From: Dokdonella_A sp964582225
GTDB taxonomy: Bacteria; Pseudomonadota; Gammaproteobacteria; Xanthomonadales; Rhodanobacteraceae
Reading direction: 5' to 3'
Assembly (NCBI GenBank): GCA_964582225.1
Contig: CAZORA010000004.1
Location: 58,772 to 122,771, forward strand
DNA: 64,000 nt
The notes under the pieces were generated by a model that searched no databases, had not been told where the DNA came from, and worked only from the letters and a program-made list of their open reading frames with translations. A program made the translations under genes and the position numbers. Positions 1 through 8,113 of the stretch are shown in pieces (position 1 is the first letter of the stretch; the number at the start of each line of letters is the position of its first letter).

Positions 1-609
1 CAGCCCGGGCTGCAGGCGCAGCGCGTTCTCCAGCGCCTGTTCGGCAAAGGCGAGGGTGTTCTGGCGGGCGAAGGCCTGGCCCAACAGGAACTGCGTCTGG
101 GCGTAGTCGGGGAGCTTTTCTGCGGCCCGGGTCAGGTAGCGCAGGGCGCCTTCGGCATCGCCGCGCCCGAGGAGGATCGCGCCGATGCCGGTGAGCGCAT
201 GGCCGTCGTCCGGTTCGGCTTTGAGCGCGATCTTGAAGTGCTGCTCCGCAGTCCGGTGGTCGCCGCCGCGCAGCGCAATCTGGCCGAGGCCGATATGAGC
301 GCCGGTGAAATTGGGATCGAGCGCCAGGGTGCGGGCGAAGGCGACGCCGGCCCCAGCCTGGTCGCCGCCCTCGAGCAGCAGATTGCCGCGCGTGAACTCG
401 ATCGTGGCGTTGTCCGGCGCCAGCTCGTGGGCGCTGCTCAGAAGTCGCAGCGCCTCGCCGCGATCGCCGCGCTGGTGGCGCAGCAGGCCGAGCACGTGCA
501 GTGCCTCGACGTCGTTCGGATGCGCTTCGAGCCAGTCACGATAGCCGGCTTCGGCCTGATCCAGTCGCCCTTGGCGGTGCAGCAGGAAGGATTCCTCGAG
601 TGTGGGCAT
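1..609 (-). CDS. TPR-repeat protein, C-terminal part beyond window edge
   Basis: The frame is open from an ATG at 609 to the left edge, giving 203 residues with no stop, so the C-terminus is outside the window. The sequence is a run of about five 34-residue tetratricopeptide repeats with the usual G/A/P spacing (for example GNLLLEGGDQAGAGVAFA and LTRAAEKLPDY). No signal peptide or membrane segment precedes the repeats. TPR arrays act as protein-docking scaffolds. A C-terminal enzymatic domain, for instance a sulfotransferase or an Asp/Pro hydroxylase as seen in some proteobacterial TPR proteins, cannot be excluded. The gene reads away from the window, and its upstream region is the 128 bases before the PlsC-like gene. 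Confidence 0.8.
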   Translation of the reverse strand, partial: MPTLEESFLLHRQGRLDQAEAGYRDWLEAHPNDVEALHVLGLLRHQRGDRGEALRLLSSAHELAPDNATIEFTRGNLLLEGGDQAGAGVAFARTLALDPNFTGAHIGLGQIALRGGDHRTAEQHFKIALKAEPDDGHALTGIGAILLGRGDAEGALRYLTRAAEKLPDYAQTQFLLGQAFARQNTLAFAEQALENALRLQPGL

Positions 610-737
610 GCGGTTCACGCTGGACAAGCGGAGGGGGAGTTCGCGCGCCGGTGACGCCGGCTGCGGGGCCGTAAATTATGCCGCATCCGGCCCATGCACA
701 CGGACACCGAGCGCGTCCGCCTGCGACGCAGCACGCT

Positions 738-1538
738 TCAGTGATCGCCCAGCACGGCGGCGATGCGCGCCCGACTCTCGTCGGCCATGCGTCGGCGCGC
801 ATCGGGCGACGGCGGCACGGGCTCGAGGAAATGCGCCTCGGCCTCGCGCCGCGGGCCACCCAGCAGGCGCAGGAAATTCGGCAGGAACTTCTCGCCGGCG
901 CCAAAGGGCACGCGCGGGTCCGCGACCCCGTGGATACCGTAGCGCAGCGCAACCGGCTGGACCGGCACCTGGGCATCGAGCGCAACCTGGAAGATGCGTG
1001 CGTGGAAGACGCCGACGTGCAGCCCGCGACCGCTGCCGCCCTCCGGAAACACGCCCACCGGACGTCCGGCGCGCAGGCGCTCGACCATCAGGGTCATCAC
1101 CCGCTGCAGCGAGTCGGTGCTGCCGCGCCGATGAAAGATCGTGCCGGCGCTGGCCACCAGCCAGCCCACCAGGGGCCAGCGGTCGATCTCGCTCTTGGCG
1201 ACGAAGGTGACCGTGCGCTGGCTGTAGATCAGCATGATGTCGAGCCAGGAGACGTGATTGGCGACCAGCAACACGGCGCCGGGCAGGGGCCGACCCGAAG
1301 CGCGGATGCGGAAGCCGAAGATGTGGAGCAGGCGCGTCGACCACCAGCGAATCAGCACGTCCTCCAGCGACCTGCTGCCCACCCGCAGCCGCCCCGCGAG
1401 CCTGCTGCCGACGAGCAGCGCAACCAGCAGTGCAATCAGCACATGCAGGCTCAGCAGCGGAGCGCGCAGGAGATAGCGCAGGGGTCGCAGACGGTCGGTC
1501 ACACGCGGCTGCAGCGGGGCTTCAGCGGGGCGGAACAT
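738..1538 (-). CDS. 1-acyl-sn-glycerol-3-phosphate acyltransferase family (PlsC-like)
   Basis: 266 residues. A hydrophobic segment at about 25-45 would anchor the protein in the inner membrane. The HX4D acyltransferase motif is NHVSWLD (H95, D100), and the second conserved block is FPEGGSG (164-170). Members transfer an acyl chain from acyl-ACP or acyl-CoA to lysophosphatidic acid or a related lysolipid. It is divergent from the Ycf46-like gene with about 100 bases between the starts. A true PlsC is likely, but the family also contains ornithine-lipid and other lyso-acyltransferases, so substrate and symbol are left open. Confidence 0.85.
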   Translation of the reverse strand: MFRPAEAPLQPRVTDRLRPLRYLLRAPLLSLHVLIALLVALLVGSRLAGRLRVGSRSLEDVLIRWWSTRLLHIFGFRIRASGRPLPGAVLLVANHVSWLDIMLIYSQRTVTFVAKSEIDRWPLVGWLVASAGTIFHRRGSTDSLQRVMTLMVERLRAGRPVGVFPEGGSGRGLHVGVFHARIFQVALDAQVPVQPVALRYGIHGVADPRVPFGAGEKFLPNFLRLLGGPRREAEAHFLEPVPPSPDARRRMADESRARIAAVLGDH

Positions 1539-1641
1539 GCAAGCATGGAAGTAGTAGACGAGTCATTATGCCGGATCGTCGAATCGCCCGGACGCCGGCC
1601 TCGGGCATAATCGGCAGCTCTCCGCTTTCAGCCGAATCACC

Positions 1642-3126
1642 GTGGCCGCCAACCAGGATCTCGTCACCCTGCTTCGCGCCGGCACGCCCCTGCTGGTGGT
1701 CGAGTCGGCCGACGAAAAACGCGTCGTCGAGGGCTTTCGCCACGCCATCACGCAGAGCCTGCGGCCGCTCTACTGCTGGACCATCACCGAGGGCCTGGAG
1801 CGCCTGGACATGGACCTCGAGGGCGCCGAACGCACCGCCCCGGACGCCTCGATGACCCTGCAGAAAATCAAGGCGACGGCGCAGCCCGGCGTCTATCTGC
1901 TGCTCGATTTCCAGCCCTATCTGCGCTATTCGATGACCCTGCGGCTGCTGCGTGAAATCGCGCAGCGCGACGACAGCGCCGCGCACACCCTGGTGCTGGT
2001 CGGCGCCGAATTCGAGCTGCCGGCGGAGCTCGCCGCGGTGGCGACGCGCTTCAAGTTCGCGCTGCCCGACGCCGAGACCCTGACCGCGCTGGTGCGCGCG
2101 GAGGCCTTCGAATACTCGCGCGGCAGCGCCAACCGCCCGGTACGCGTCGACGGCGCCGCAGTGCGCGCAATCGTGCGCAACCTGCAGGGGCTGACGCTGG
2201 AAGACGCGCGGCGCATCGTGCGCGAGCTGATCGCGCGCGATGACGCCCTCGGCTTCGACGACCTGCCCGAGCTCGCGCGTTCCAAGGCCGCGCTGCTGAA
2301 TCGTGATGGCCTGCTGCACTTCGAGTACGAGACATCGGACTTCGCCCAGCTGGCGGGCCTGACGCGGTTAAAGCAATGGATCGCGCTGCGCCGCCCGGTA
2401 TTTTTTGGCGAGACGCTGCCGATGAAGCTCGACCCGCCGAAAGGCGTGCTGCTGCTCGGCGTGCAAGGCTGCGGCAAGAGCCTCGCCGCCAAGGCCACCG
2501 CCAAAGGCTTCGGCGTGCCCTTGCTGCGGCTCGACATGGGTACGCTCTACAACAAGTACCACGGCGAAACCGAGCGCAATTTGCGCGAGGCGCTCGACTG
2601 CGCCGAGCAGCTTGCACCCTGCGTGCTGTGGATCGACGAGATCGAGAAGGGCCTGGCGGGCGGCGGCGATTCCGACAGCGGCGTGTCGCGACGCCTGCTC
2701 GGCTACCTGCTCACCTGGATGGCGGAACGCACGGCGCCGGTGTTCCTCGTCGCCACCGCCAACGACGTCGAGTCCCTGCCCGCCGAACTGCTGCGCAAGG
2801 GTCGCTTCGACGAGGTCTTCTTCGTCGACCTCCCCGACGCCGCCACGCGCGAGGAAATCTTTCGCCTGCATCTGGTCAAACGCAAGCTCGATCCCGCCAG
2901 CTACGAGTTGGCGGCGCTCGCTGCGGCAAGCGAAGGCTACTCCGGCGCCGAGATCGAGCAGGTCGTCGTCGCTGCGCTCTACACTGCGCTGCCGACGCGC
3001 AAGCCGCCGGAGCAATCCGCCCTGCTCACCGAGATCCGCAACACCCGCCCGCTGTCGGTGCTGATGGCCGAGCCGATCGCGCGCCTGCGCCACTGGGCGC
3101 AAAGCCGCACCGTGCCAGCGAATTGA
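1642..3126 (+). CDS. Ycf46-like AAA+ ATPase
   Basis: 494 residues from a GTG at 1642. The N-terminal ~230 residues form the Ycf46-type domain. The C-terminal half is a single AAA+ module: Walker A GVQGCGKS (273-280), Walker B VLWIDEIEK (328-336) and an arginine-rich second region of homology (LLRKGRFDEVFF). The Walker A has Gln-Gly-Cys where most AAA proteins have Pro-Pro-Gly. The size and two-part architecture match the Ycf46 family of plastids, cyanobacteria and proteobacteria. In cyanobacteria Ycf46 has been linked to growth under low inorganic carbon; its role elsewhere is unknown. Monocistronic, and convergent with the antiporter gene. Confidence 0.85.
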   Translation: MAANQDLVTLLRAGTPLLVVESADEKRVVEGFRHAITQSLRPLYCWTITEGLERLDMDLEGAERTAPDASMTLQKIKATAQPGVYLLLDFQPYLRYSMTLRLLREIAQRDDSAAHTLVLVGAEFELPAELAAVATRFKFALPDAETLTALVRAEAFEYSRGSANRPVRVDGAAVRAIVRNLQGLTLEDARRIVRELIARDDALGFDDLPELARSKAALLNRDGLLHFEYETSDFAQLAGLTRLKQWIALRRPVFFGETLPMKLDPPKGVLLLGVQGCGKSLAAKATAKGFGVPLLRLDMGTLYNKYHGETERNLREALDCAEQLAPCVLWIDEIEKGLAGGGDSDSGVSRRLLGYLLTWMAERTAPVFLVATANDVESLPAELLRKGRFDEVFFVDLPDAATREEIFRLHLVKRKLDPASYELAALAAASEGYSGAEIEQVVVAALYTALPTRKPPEQSALLTEIRNTRPLSVLMAEPIARLRHWAQSRTVPAN

Positions 3127-3297
3127 GCGACGCGGAGAGCCGCAAGGCTCTGCCGCACCGAATCTCGCGGCGAAGGTGGAAACCCGGGCGACCCTTTCGG
3201 CGCGCCTCCGACAGCGCTCCGTTTGCGACGTTCGGCCGGCAGGCCGGCGGACGCGACGAGGTCGCAAGCTTGTCGTGGTGGAGGGATTCCGCTGCCT

Positions 3298-4932
3298 TCA
3301 GGTGTAGCGGGTTTCCAGCAAATCGAGCTCGCGGATCAAATGCGAAGCCGCATCACCGGAGAGGCGGTGCTGGCGCACCAGTTCGAACAGGGCCTCGCGC
3401 TCGGCGCGCAGTGCGACCACGCGCAGGATACGTTCGGCGGTATCGGCCTCGCGCAAGCGCTCGGCGTCGACGTCGCTCAGCGGGCCGTCGCCAAGGCGCG
3501 GGGCGTAGAGCGACATCACCCGCACCGCGGCGCTGGCGCAGATTTCCGGGTCGCCCTTGAGCACGCCGCCGGTCTGCTGCGCGTGCTCGATCGCCCGAAC
3601 CGCCGCACGCGCGGCGATGCGTCGCGCCTCGGTTTCCTCGCGCGTCGCCCGCGGCGCCGGTGCCAGCGCGAGTCCGGCCAGAACGCGCGGCAGGGCAAAG
3701 GTGGCACCGAGGAGCGAGATCACCACCACCGCGGCGGCGAGCAGGATGGCCAGCTCGCGCGCTGGAAATTCGCGACCGTCCGGCAGCAGCAGCGGCAGGG
3801 TCAGCACGCCGGCCAAGGTGATCGCGCCACGAACGCCGGCGAGCGTCATCGCCAGCGTGGCACGCCAGCCAGGCTCGATCACCACCTCGTCCCGCCGGCG
3901 CGCGATCCACATGGTGAAGCGCAGCGACAGCCAAACCCAGGCGAAGCGCAGCGCACCGAGGACGGCGGTGATGATCAGCGCGTAGGCCAGCAGCCAGCGC
4001 GGGTCGACGTGGCCGCTCTCCTGCACCGTCACTGCCGCAGCCTGCAGGATACCCGGCAGCTGCTCGCCGAGCAGCACGAACATGATGCCGGTCAGCGCGA
4101 ACTGCACCGCGTCCCACACTGCCGCACGCTGCACGCGGGTGGTGGCGAGGGTGCGGCCGGAGAGATCCACATAGCTCATGGTGACTCCGGCCGCCACCGC
4201 GGCCAGGATGCCGGACGCCTCGATCGCCTCGGCCAGCAGATAGGCGGCGAAGGGCAACAGCAAGCCGCCGACGATCGGCACGCCAGCATCCTGGCCGAAG
4301 CGGCGGCTCACCCATACGTGGCCGCGACTGAGCGCGTAGCTCGCCAGCGCACCGATGCCGACGCCACCCAGGGACACCCAAAGAAAGGTCAAGAACGCCC
4401 GCTCGGCGACGAACTGGCCGGTCATCGCTGCCTCCACCGCGAAGGCGAAACAGACCAGGCCGGAAGCGTCGTTCAGAAGCGACTCGCCTTCCAGCACATG
4501 CATCAGACGCTTGGGAACCGGCGCGCGCTTGGCAATCGAGGACACCGCCACCGGATCGGTCGGCGACATCACGGCGGCGAGCGCGAAGGCCACCGGCAGC
4601 GGCATCGCCGGAATCAGCCAATGGATGAAGAAACCGGCACCGAGCACGGTGAAGACCACAAGCCCCAGCGCCAGTTGGAGGATCGGTCGCGCGTCGCGAA
4701 ACAGGCCTTCCTTGGGGATCCGCCAGCCATCGAGGAACAGCAGCGGCGGCAGGAAGACCAGAAAGAAAACGCTTGGATCGAGCTGGACCGCGCTGGTGGA
4801 GAACGCCGCGACCACGGCGCCAAGCACGATCTGCACCAGCGGCAGCGGCAGGGCGAAAGGCAGCAGGCGCACCAAATAGCCACTGGCGAGCACGAGCAGC
4901 AGCATGCTCAGCACGATCTCGATTGAATGCAT
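3298..4932 (-). CDS. CPA1-family Na+/H+ antiporter
   Basis: 544 residues from the ATG at 4932. An upstream in-frame ATG at 4986 would add a glycine-rich, non-hydrophobic 18-residue lead, so the shorter form, which begins directly with a membrane segment, is preferred. About twelve hydrophobic helices are followed by a ~150-residue charged cytoplasmic tail. Conserved CPA1 features include FLPPLLFLDGW in helix 3 and the SPTDPVAVSSI segment with the paired Asp region. It exchanges cytosolic Na+ or K+ for protons. The tail (RIAARAAVRAIEHAQQ onward) is typical of bacterial NhaP-type or YjcE-like members. Ion preference cannot be read from sequence alone. Confidence 0.88.
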   Translation of the reverse strand: MHSIEIVLSMLLLVLASGYLVRLLPFALPLPLVQIVLGAVVAAFSTSAVQLDPSVFFLVFLPPLLFLDGWRIPKEGLFRDARPILQLALGLVVFTVLGAGFFIHWLIPAMPLPVAFALAAVMSPTDPVAVSSIAKRAPVPKRLMHVLEGESLLNDASGLVCFAFAVEAAMTGQFVAERAFLTFLWVSLGGVGIGALASYALSRGHVWVSRRFGQDAGVPIVGGLLLPFAAYLLAEAIEASGILAAVAAGVTMSYVDLSGRTLATTRVQRAAVWDAVQFALTGIMFVLLGEQLPGILQAAAVTVQESGHVDPRWLLAYALIITAVLGALRFAWVWLSLRFTMWIARRRDEVVIEPGWRATLAMTLAGVRGAITLAGVLTLPLLLPDGREFPARELAILLAAAVVVISLLGATFALPRVLAGLALAPAPRATREETEARRIAARAAVRAIEHAQQTGGVLKGDPEICASAAVRVMSLYAPRLGDGPLSDVDAERLREADTAERILRVVALRAEREALFELVRQHRLSGDAASHLIRELDLLETRYT

Positions 4933-5057
4933 GCCCGGTCCGTCGTTGCCGCCTGCGCGCAAGACACCATTATCACCGCCGTCCACAGTCCGCCGGAGCG
5001 GGCCGCGAACGTCGCGCTGAGCATCAATTCAGCAAGCAGCCGGTGGACTGGCGGGGT

Positions 5058-6020
5058 TCAGGCGGCGAGCCGCTCCTCCGCCTCGGCGAGATCCTGCAAG
5101 TGCTGCTCCCACCAGCCGGGGCTGGCCAGATGGCCGAAAGCGCGCGGGAAGGCCGGATCGCTCCAGCGCGCCGCCACCCAGCCGGCCCAGTGCACCTGAC
5201 GCATGGCGCGCAGTGGCTCGATCAGGGCCAGCTCGCGACGGTCGAGGTCGCGAAATTCGCCATAGCCTTCAAGCAGCGCCTCGAGTGCCTCGGGCGATGG
5301 CGCCAACATCCACAGATCTTGTATCGCTGGCCCCATGCGGGCGTCATCCAGATCGACGAAATGCGGCCCGGCCTCGGTCCACAGCACATTGCCCAGATGA
5401 CAATCGCCGTGCAGACGCAGCCGCCGCGGCTCAACCGTACCGAAGCGGAGATCGACCAGGCCGGCGATTCGCTCGCAGGAACGGCGATAGCGCTCCGCCA
5501 GATGCCCCGGCAGCAGAGGCGAGGCCAGCACCTCGCGCGCCGCAGCGCGCACGAAGAGATCGGCGTCGAGCGCGCCGCGATGGCGAAACGCCGCGCGCCC
5601 GCCGACCGCGTGGATGCGCGCGAGCAACCGCCCCATCCAGGCCAGGTGCTCGAAGGATTCGAGTTCGGGCGCGCGGCCGCCGCGGCGTGGATAGATCGCC
5701 ACGCGAAAACCGGCGTGCCGAAACAGACTGCGCCCATCGATCACGAACGGCGCCACCACCGGCAGCTCCGCCGCAGCGAGCTCGAGCGCGAAGGCGTGCT
5801 CCTCGTCGATCGCCGCGTCGCTCCAGCGGCCTGGACGGTAGAACTTCGCCACCACGAAATCGCCTGCGTCGAGACCCACCTGATAGACCCGATTCTCGTA
5901 GCTCGGCAGCGCCAGCAGGCGCCCGTCCGTGGCCCAGCCCGCCGCCTCGATCGCCTCCAGCACGAGCTCCGGCGCGAGCGCCGCAAACGGGGTTGCGGCT
6001 TCAGGCCGCACTTGGCGCAC
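5058..6020 (-). CDS. srkA: Stress response Ser/Thr kinase SrkA/YihE family
   Basis: 320 residues, matching the ~328 of E. coli YihE/RdoA. It has the APH/choline-kinase fold: an N-terminal lobe with SYENRVYQVG (40-49) and a phosphate-transfer loop HGDCHLGN (204-211; catalytic D206), followed by a Mg-binding DLDD (223-226). The family phosphorylates proteins and counteracts stress-induced death, and in E. coli it is part of the Cpx regulon. Its start overlaps the end of the upstream hotdog thioesterase gene by 20 bases, so the two are translationally linked. No DsbA gene follows here, unlike the E. coli arrangement. Confidence 0.88.
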   Translation of the reverse strand: MRQVRPEAATPFAALAPELVLEAIEAAGWATDGRLLALPSYENRVYQVGLDAGDFVVAKFYRPGRWSDAAIDEEHAFALELAAAELPVVAPFVIDGRSLFRHAGFRVAIYPRRGGRAPELESFEHLAWMGRLLARIHAVGGRAAFRHRGALDADLFVRAAAREVLASPLLPGHLAERYRRSCERIAGLVDLRFGTVEPRRLRLHGDCHLGNVLWTEAGPHFVDLDDARMGPAIQDLWMLAPSPEALEALLEGYGEFRDLDRRELALIEPLRAMRQVHWAGWVAARWSDPAFPRAFGHLASPGWWEQHLQDLAEAEERLAA

Positions 6021-6435
6021 GCGGCACCACGGCGAGGGTCAGGCGTGAGACCGCGGTCAGCCGACCGCGCTCGTCCTCGATGCGGGTTTCCCAGACCTGG
6101 GTGCGTCGGCCGAGATGCAACGGCCGCGCGCTGCCGATCACTTCGCCGGCGGTTTGCGCGCGTATGTGGTTGACGTTGAGCTCCAAGCCCACCGCCATCT
6201 CTCCCTGATCGAGGCAAAGGTTGCCACCGAGACTGCCAAGGGTCTCCGCCAGCACCGCCGATGCACCACCGTGCAGCAGACCAAAGGGCTGGCGCGTGCG
6301 CCGGTCGATCGGCATGGTGCCGCGGATGTGATCGGCGCCGATCTCCACAATCGCGATTCCCAGGTGCTCGACCATGCAGCCCGCGTTGAGGCGATTGATC
6401 GATTCGAGATCGACCGGGCGCTTCCAGATCGACAT
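6001..6435 (-). CDS. Hotdog-fold thioesterase, MenI/PaaI-like
   Basis: 144 residues, the usual length for this family. A single hotdog domain carries the FGLLHGGASAVLAETLGS segment; the HGG (55-57) and Glu64 correspond to the catalytic loop and general base of the PaaI/MenI/EntH group. It would hydrolyse a small acyl- or aroyl-CoA. MenI (dihydroxynaphthoyl-CoA hydrolase) is the closest named relative by motif, but nothing nearby belongs to menaquinone synthesis, so the substrate is left open. It overlaps srkA by 20 bases and is transcribed first. Confidence 0.82.
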   Translation of the reverse strand: MSIWKRPVDLESINRLNAGCMVEHLGIAIVEIGADHIRGTMPIDRRTRQPFGLLHGGASAVLAETLGSLGGNLCLDQGEMAVGLELNVNHIRAQTAGEVIGSARPLHLGRRTQVWETRIEDERGRLTAVSRLTLAVVPRAPSAA

Positions 6436-6563
6436 TGGAACCCTCCCATACAGTCGATCGACTATAGCAGCGCCCGGCGCGGGGCCGTTCCAGGCACAGG
6501 GTCACGGCAGCGCCCCCACTTCGCGACGATTGAGCGATGACGCATCTCATCACCCTGCAGCTT

Positions 6564-6662
6564 AGGGAATGTCTGAACTCATGCCCGCGAAGGCGGGCAT
6601 CCAGCGACTTCAAGATCTTGAAATCAAGGGCACTGGACTCCCGCCTTCGCGGGAGTGACGAG
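6564..6662 (+). repeat. REP/MITE-like repeat, copy A (two-hairpin element)
   Basis: Bounded by AGGGAATGTCTGAAC on the left and GAGTGACGAG on the right. It contains two perfect hairpins with 8-bp stems and 4-nt loops: 6581-6600 (ATGCCCGC arm) and 6637-6656 (ACTCCCGC arm). These are joined by a short A/T-richer linker containing CTTCAAGATCTTGAA. The same ends and arms recur in inverted orientation at 55014-55118, and related arms occur at 37114, 63746 and 63975. It is non-coding, despite spurious in-frame readings. Confidence 0.85.
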
Positions 6663-6682
6663 CGTGTCGACTTGCTCAGATC

Positions 6683-6824
6683 CTCCCTGGCCACCAGCAA
6701 TGCACGGTCGAAAGCGGCGCAACCGTGCTCGAAGGCGCGCGTCGCCGGCCTCGCCCTGCCCTATTCCTGCCTCGCCGGCACCTGCGGCAGCTGCAAGGCA
6801 ACCTTGATCGACGGCCACTATTTG
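6683..6824 (+). pseudogene. Remnant of a [2Fe-2S] ferredoxin domain (glucoseen-reductase type)
   Basis: The plus strand encodes, in two frames, about 46 residues of a plant-type ferredoxin domain. LPGHQQCTVESGATVLEGA is read in one phase (6683-6739), then GLALPYSCLAGTCGSCKATL and IDGHY in another (6747-6821). Only 7 bases lie between the two parts where the family normally has three codons, so a 2-base loss is likely. The Cys cluster C-x4-C-x2-C is preserved. There is no start codon, the fourth cluster cysteine is missing, and the whole flavin-reductase part is gone. The fragment ends inside the last codons of hemY (opposite strand) and begins about 20 bases after repeat copy A. This is the N-terminal domain of a CDP-6-deoxy-glucoseen-reductase/oxygenase-reductase-like protein. 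Confidence 0.7.
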
Positions 6825-8113
6825 GCGCGAAAACGACTACGTCGCTTCAGCGCACTGCTCGGCAGCAACGGCAGGCCGTGCTCGCTGCGCGCTTCGGCAT
6901 CGGTGGGCTCATCCTCCTCTGGACGCGCCGGTGCGGCGGACGGCGCAAGCTCGCGAATCGCTTCGCCGCGCGCGAAGCGCAGCGCGTTGGCGTAGCAAAG
7001 CGCCGCACCCGCGGCGTCGCCCCTGCCTTCGCGGGCCGCGCCGAGCAGCTCCCAGGCCGACGCCGAGGGCGCGTCCGCGAGCAGCGCCTGCAGACCCTCC
7101 TCGGCTTGCTCCCAGTGTGCCTGGCTCACGCGCAGGCGGCCGAGCGTCAGCCGCAGTGCGGGGCTGCGCGGTGCGCGCGCGAGCCAGCCTTCGGCCCGGC
7201 GCAGGCGCGCGGCGAGCTCCTCGTCGCCAAGCTCGCCCCAGGCGACGGCTAGTGATTCGCTCCACTCACGGCGCTCGGCCGACACGATCTCGTCCATGGC
7301 CGGCAGCGGCTGGCCGAGCGTGGCCGAACGGCGCGCGAAGGCCTCAATCAGTGCAGGGCGGCGCCGCTGCGCGCGGCTGCTGCTACTCCACAGCGCGTCG
7401 AGCTCGCGCACGTCCGCCGCCGCGGTGAGCGCGGCCGCCAGCACCCGCTCCTCCAGCGCCGCCTGCGCCTCGACCGACAGCATGTGGCTGCGCGCGAGCG
7501 CCGGCAGTGCGTCGAGCGCGGCACCAGGTTCGCCCGCCAACAGCGCGGCTTCGACCAGCAGGCGCAGCGCGCGGGGCGATGAGCTCCCGCCAGACGTCGC
7601 GGCGCGCAGCAGATCGAGCGCCTCGCGCGCGCGCGCGTCAGCAAGCAGGAACTCCCCGCGCGTCGCCAGCGCCGCCCGTTCACCGGGCGCGCCGATCCCC
7701 TCCAGGATCTGCAGCGCGCGCTGACCGGCGCCGCGCTCGTGGGCTGCACGAGCCGCGGCGAGCCGCGCCGGAACGGTGAACACCGGGTCTGCAGCGGCCT
7801 TGTCGAGGCTGCGCTCGGCACGCTCGTGGTCACCCTCGGCCAGGGCCAGCAGGCCGCCCACGAAGCGCGCGCGCGCGCGCGCGCGACGGCGCCGCACCCA
7901 GCTGCGGAACGGCCAGCGCACGAGCTGCCAGAGCAGGCTCAGCGCGAGCCAGAAAAGCAGCAGGGCGGCGAGCGCGACCAGCACGCTGGTCTCGAGCGTC
8001 ACGCCGCGGATGTGCACGATCACCTGCCCCGGATCGGCGGCGAGCCAGGTCCAGGCGAAAGCACCCACGACGGCCACCAGAAGCAGCAGCAGAATGGAGC
8101 GCCAGAGCTTCAC
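6818..8113 (-). CDS. hemY: HemY-like haem biosynthesis protein (TPR, membrane)
   Basis: 431 residues. Two N-terminal transmembrane helices (about 5-25 and 41-65) are separated by a short segment, then an Arg/Ala stretch and a TPR-like helical region to the C-terminus. This is the HemY_N plus TPR architecture of proteobacterial HemY, an inner-membrane protein of uncertain biochemical role. It is unrelated to the Gram-positive protoporphyrinogen oxidase also named HemY. It overlaps hemX by 4 bases (ATGA), and gene order hemD-hemX-hemY is the classical one. A 19-base alternating GC tract (7865-7883) encodes the RARARAR stretch after the second helix. The last codons overlap the ferredoxin remnant, so the C-terminal tail may be recently altered. 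Confidence 0.88.
   Translation of the reverse strand: MKLWRSILLLLLVAVVGAFAWTWLAADPGQVIVHIRGVTLETSVLVALAALLLFWLALSLLWQLVRWPFRSWVRRRRARARARFVGGLLALAEGDHERAERSLDKAAADPVFTVPARLAAARAAHERGAGQRALQILEGIGAPGERAALATRGEFLLADARAREALDLLRAATSGGSSSPRALRLLVEAALLAGEPGAALDALPALARSHMLSVEAQAALEERVLAAALTAAADVRELDALWSSSSRAQRRRPALIEAFARRSATLGQPLPAMDEIVSAERREWSESLAVAWGELGDEELAARLRRAEGWLARAPRSPALRLTLGRLRVSQAHWEQAEEGLQALLADAPSASAWELLGAAREGRGDAAGAALCYANALRFARGEAIRELAPSAAPARPEEDEPTDAEARSEHGLPLLPSSALKRRSRFRAK

Noticed and set aside
3223..4926. A 567-residue plus-strand frame
   Set aside because: Antisense to the antiporter gene; composition is His/Gln/Arg-rich and no motif is recognisable.
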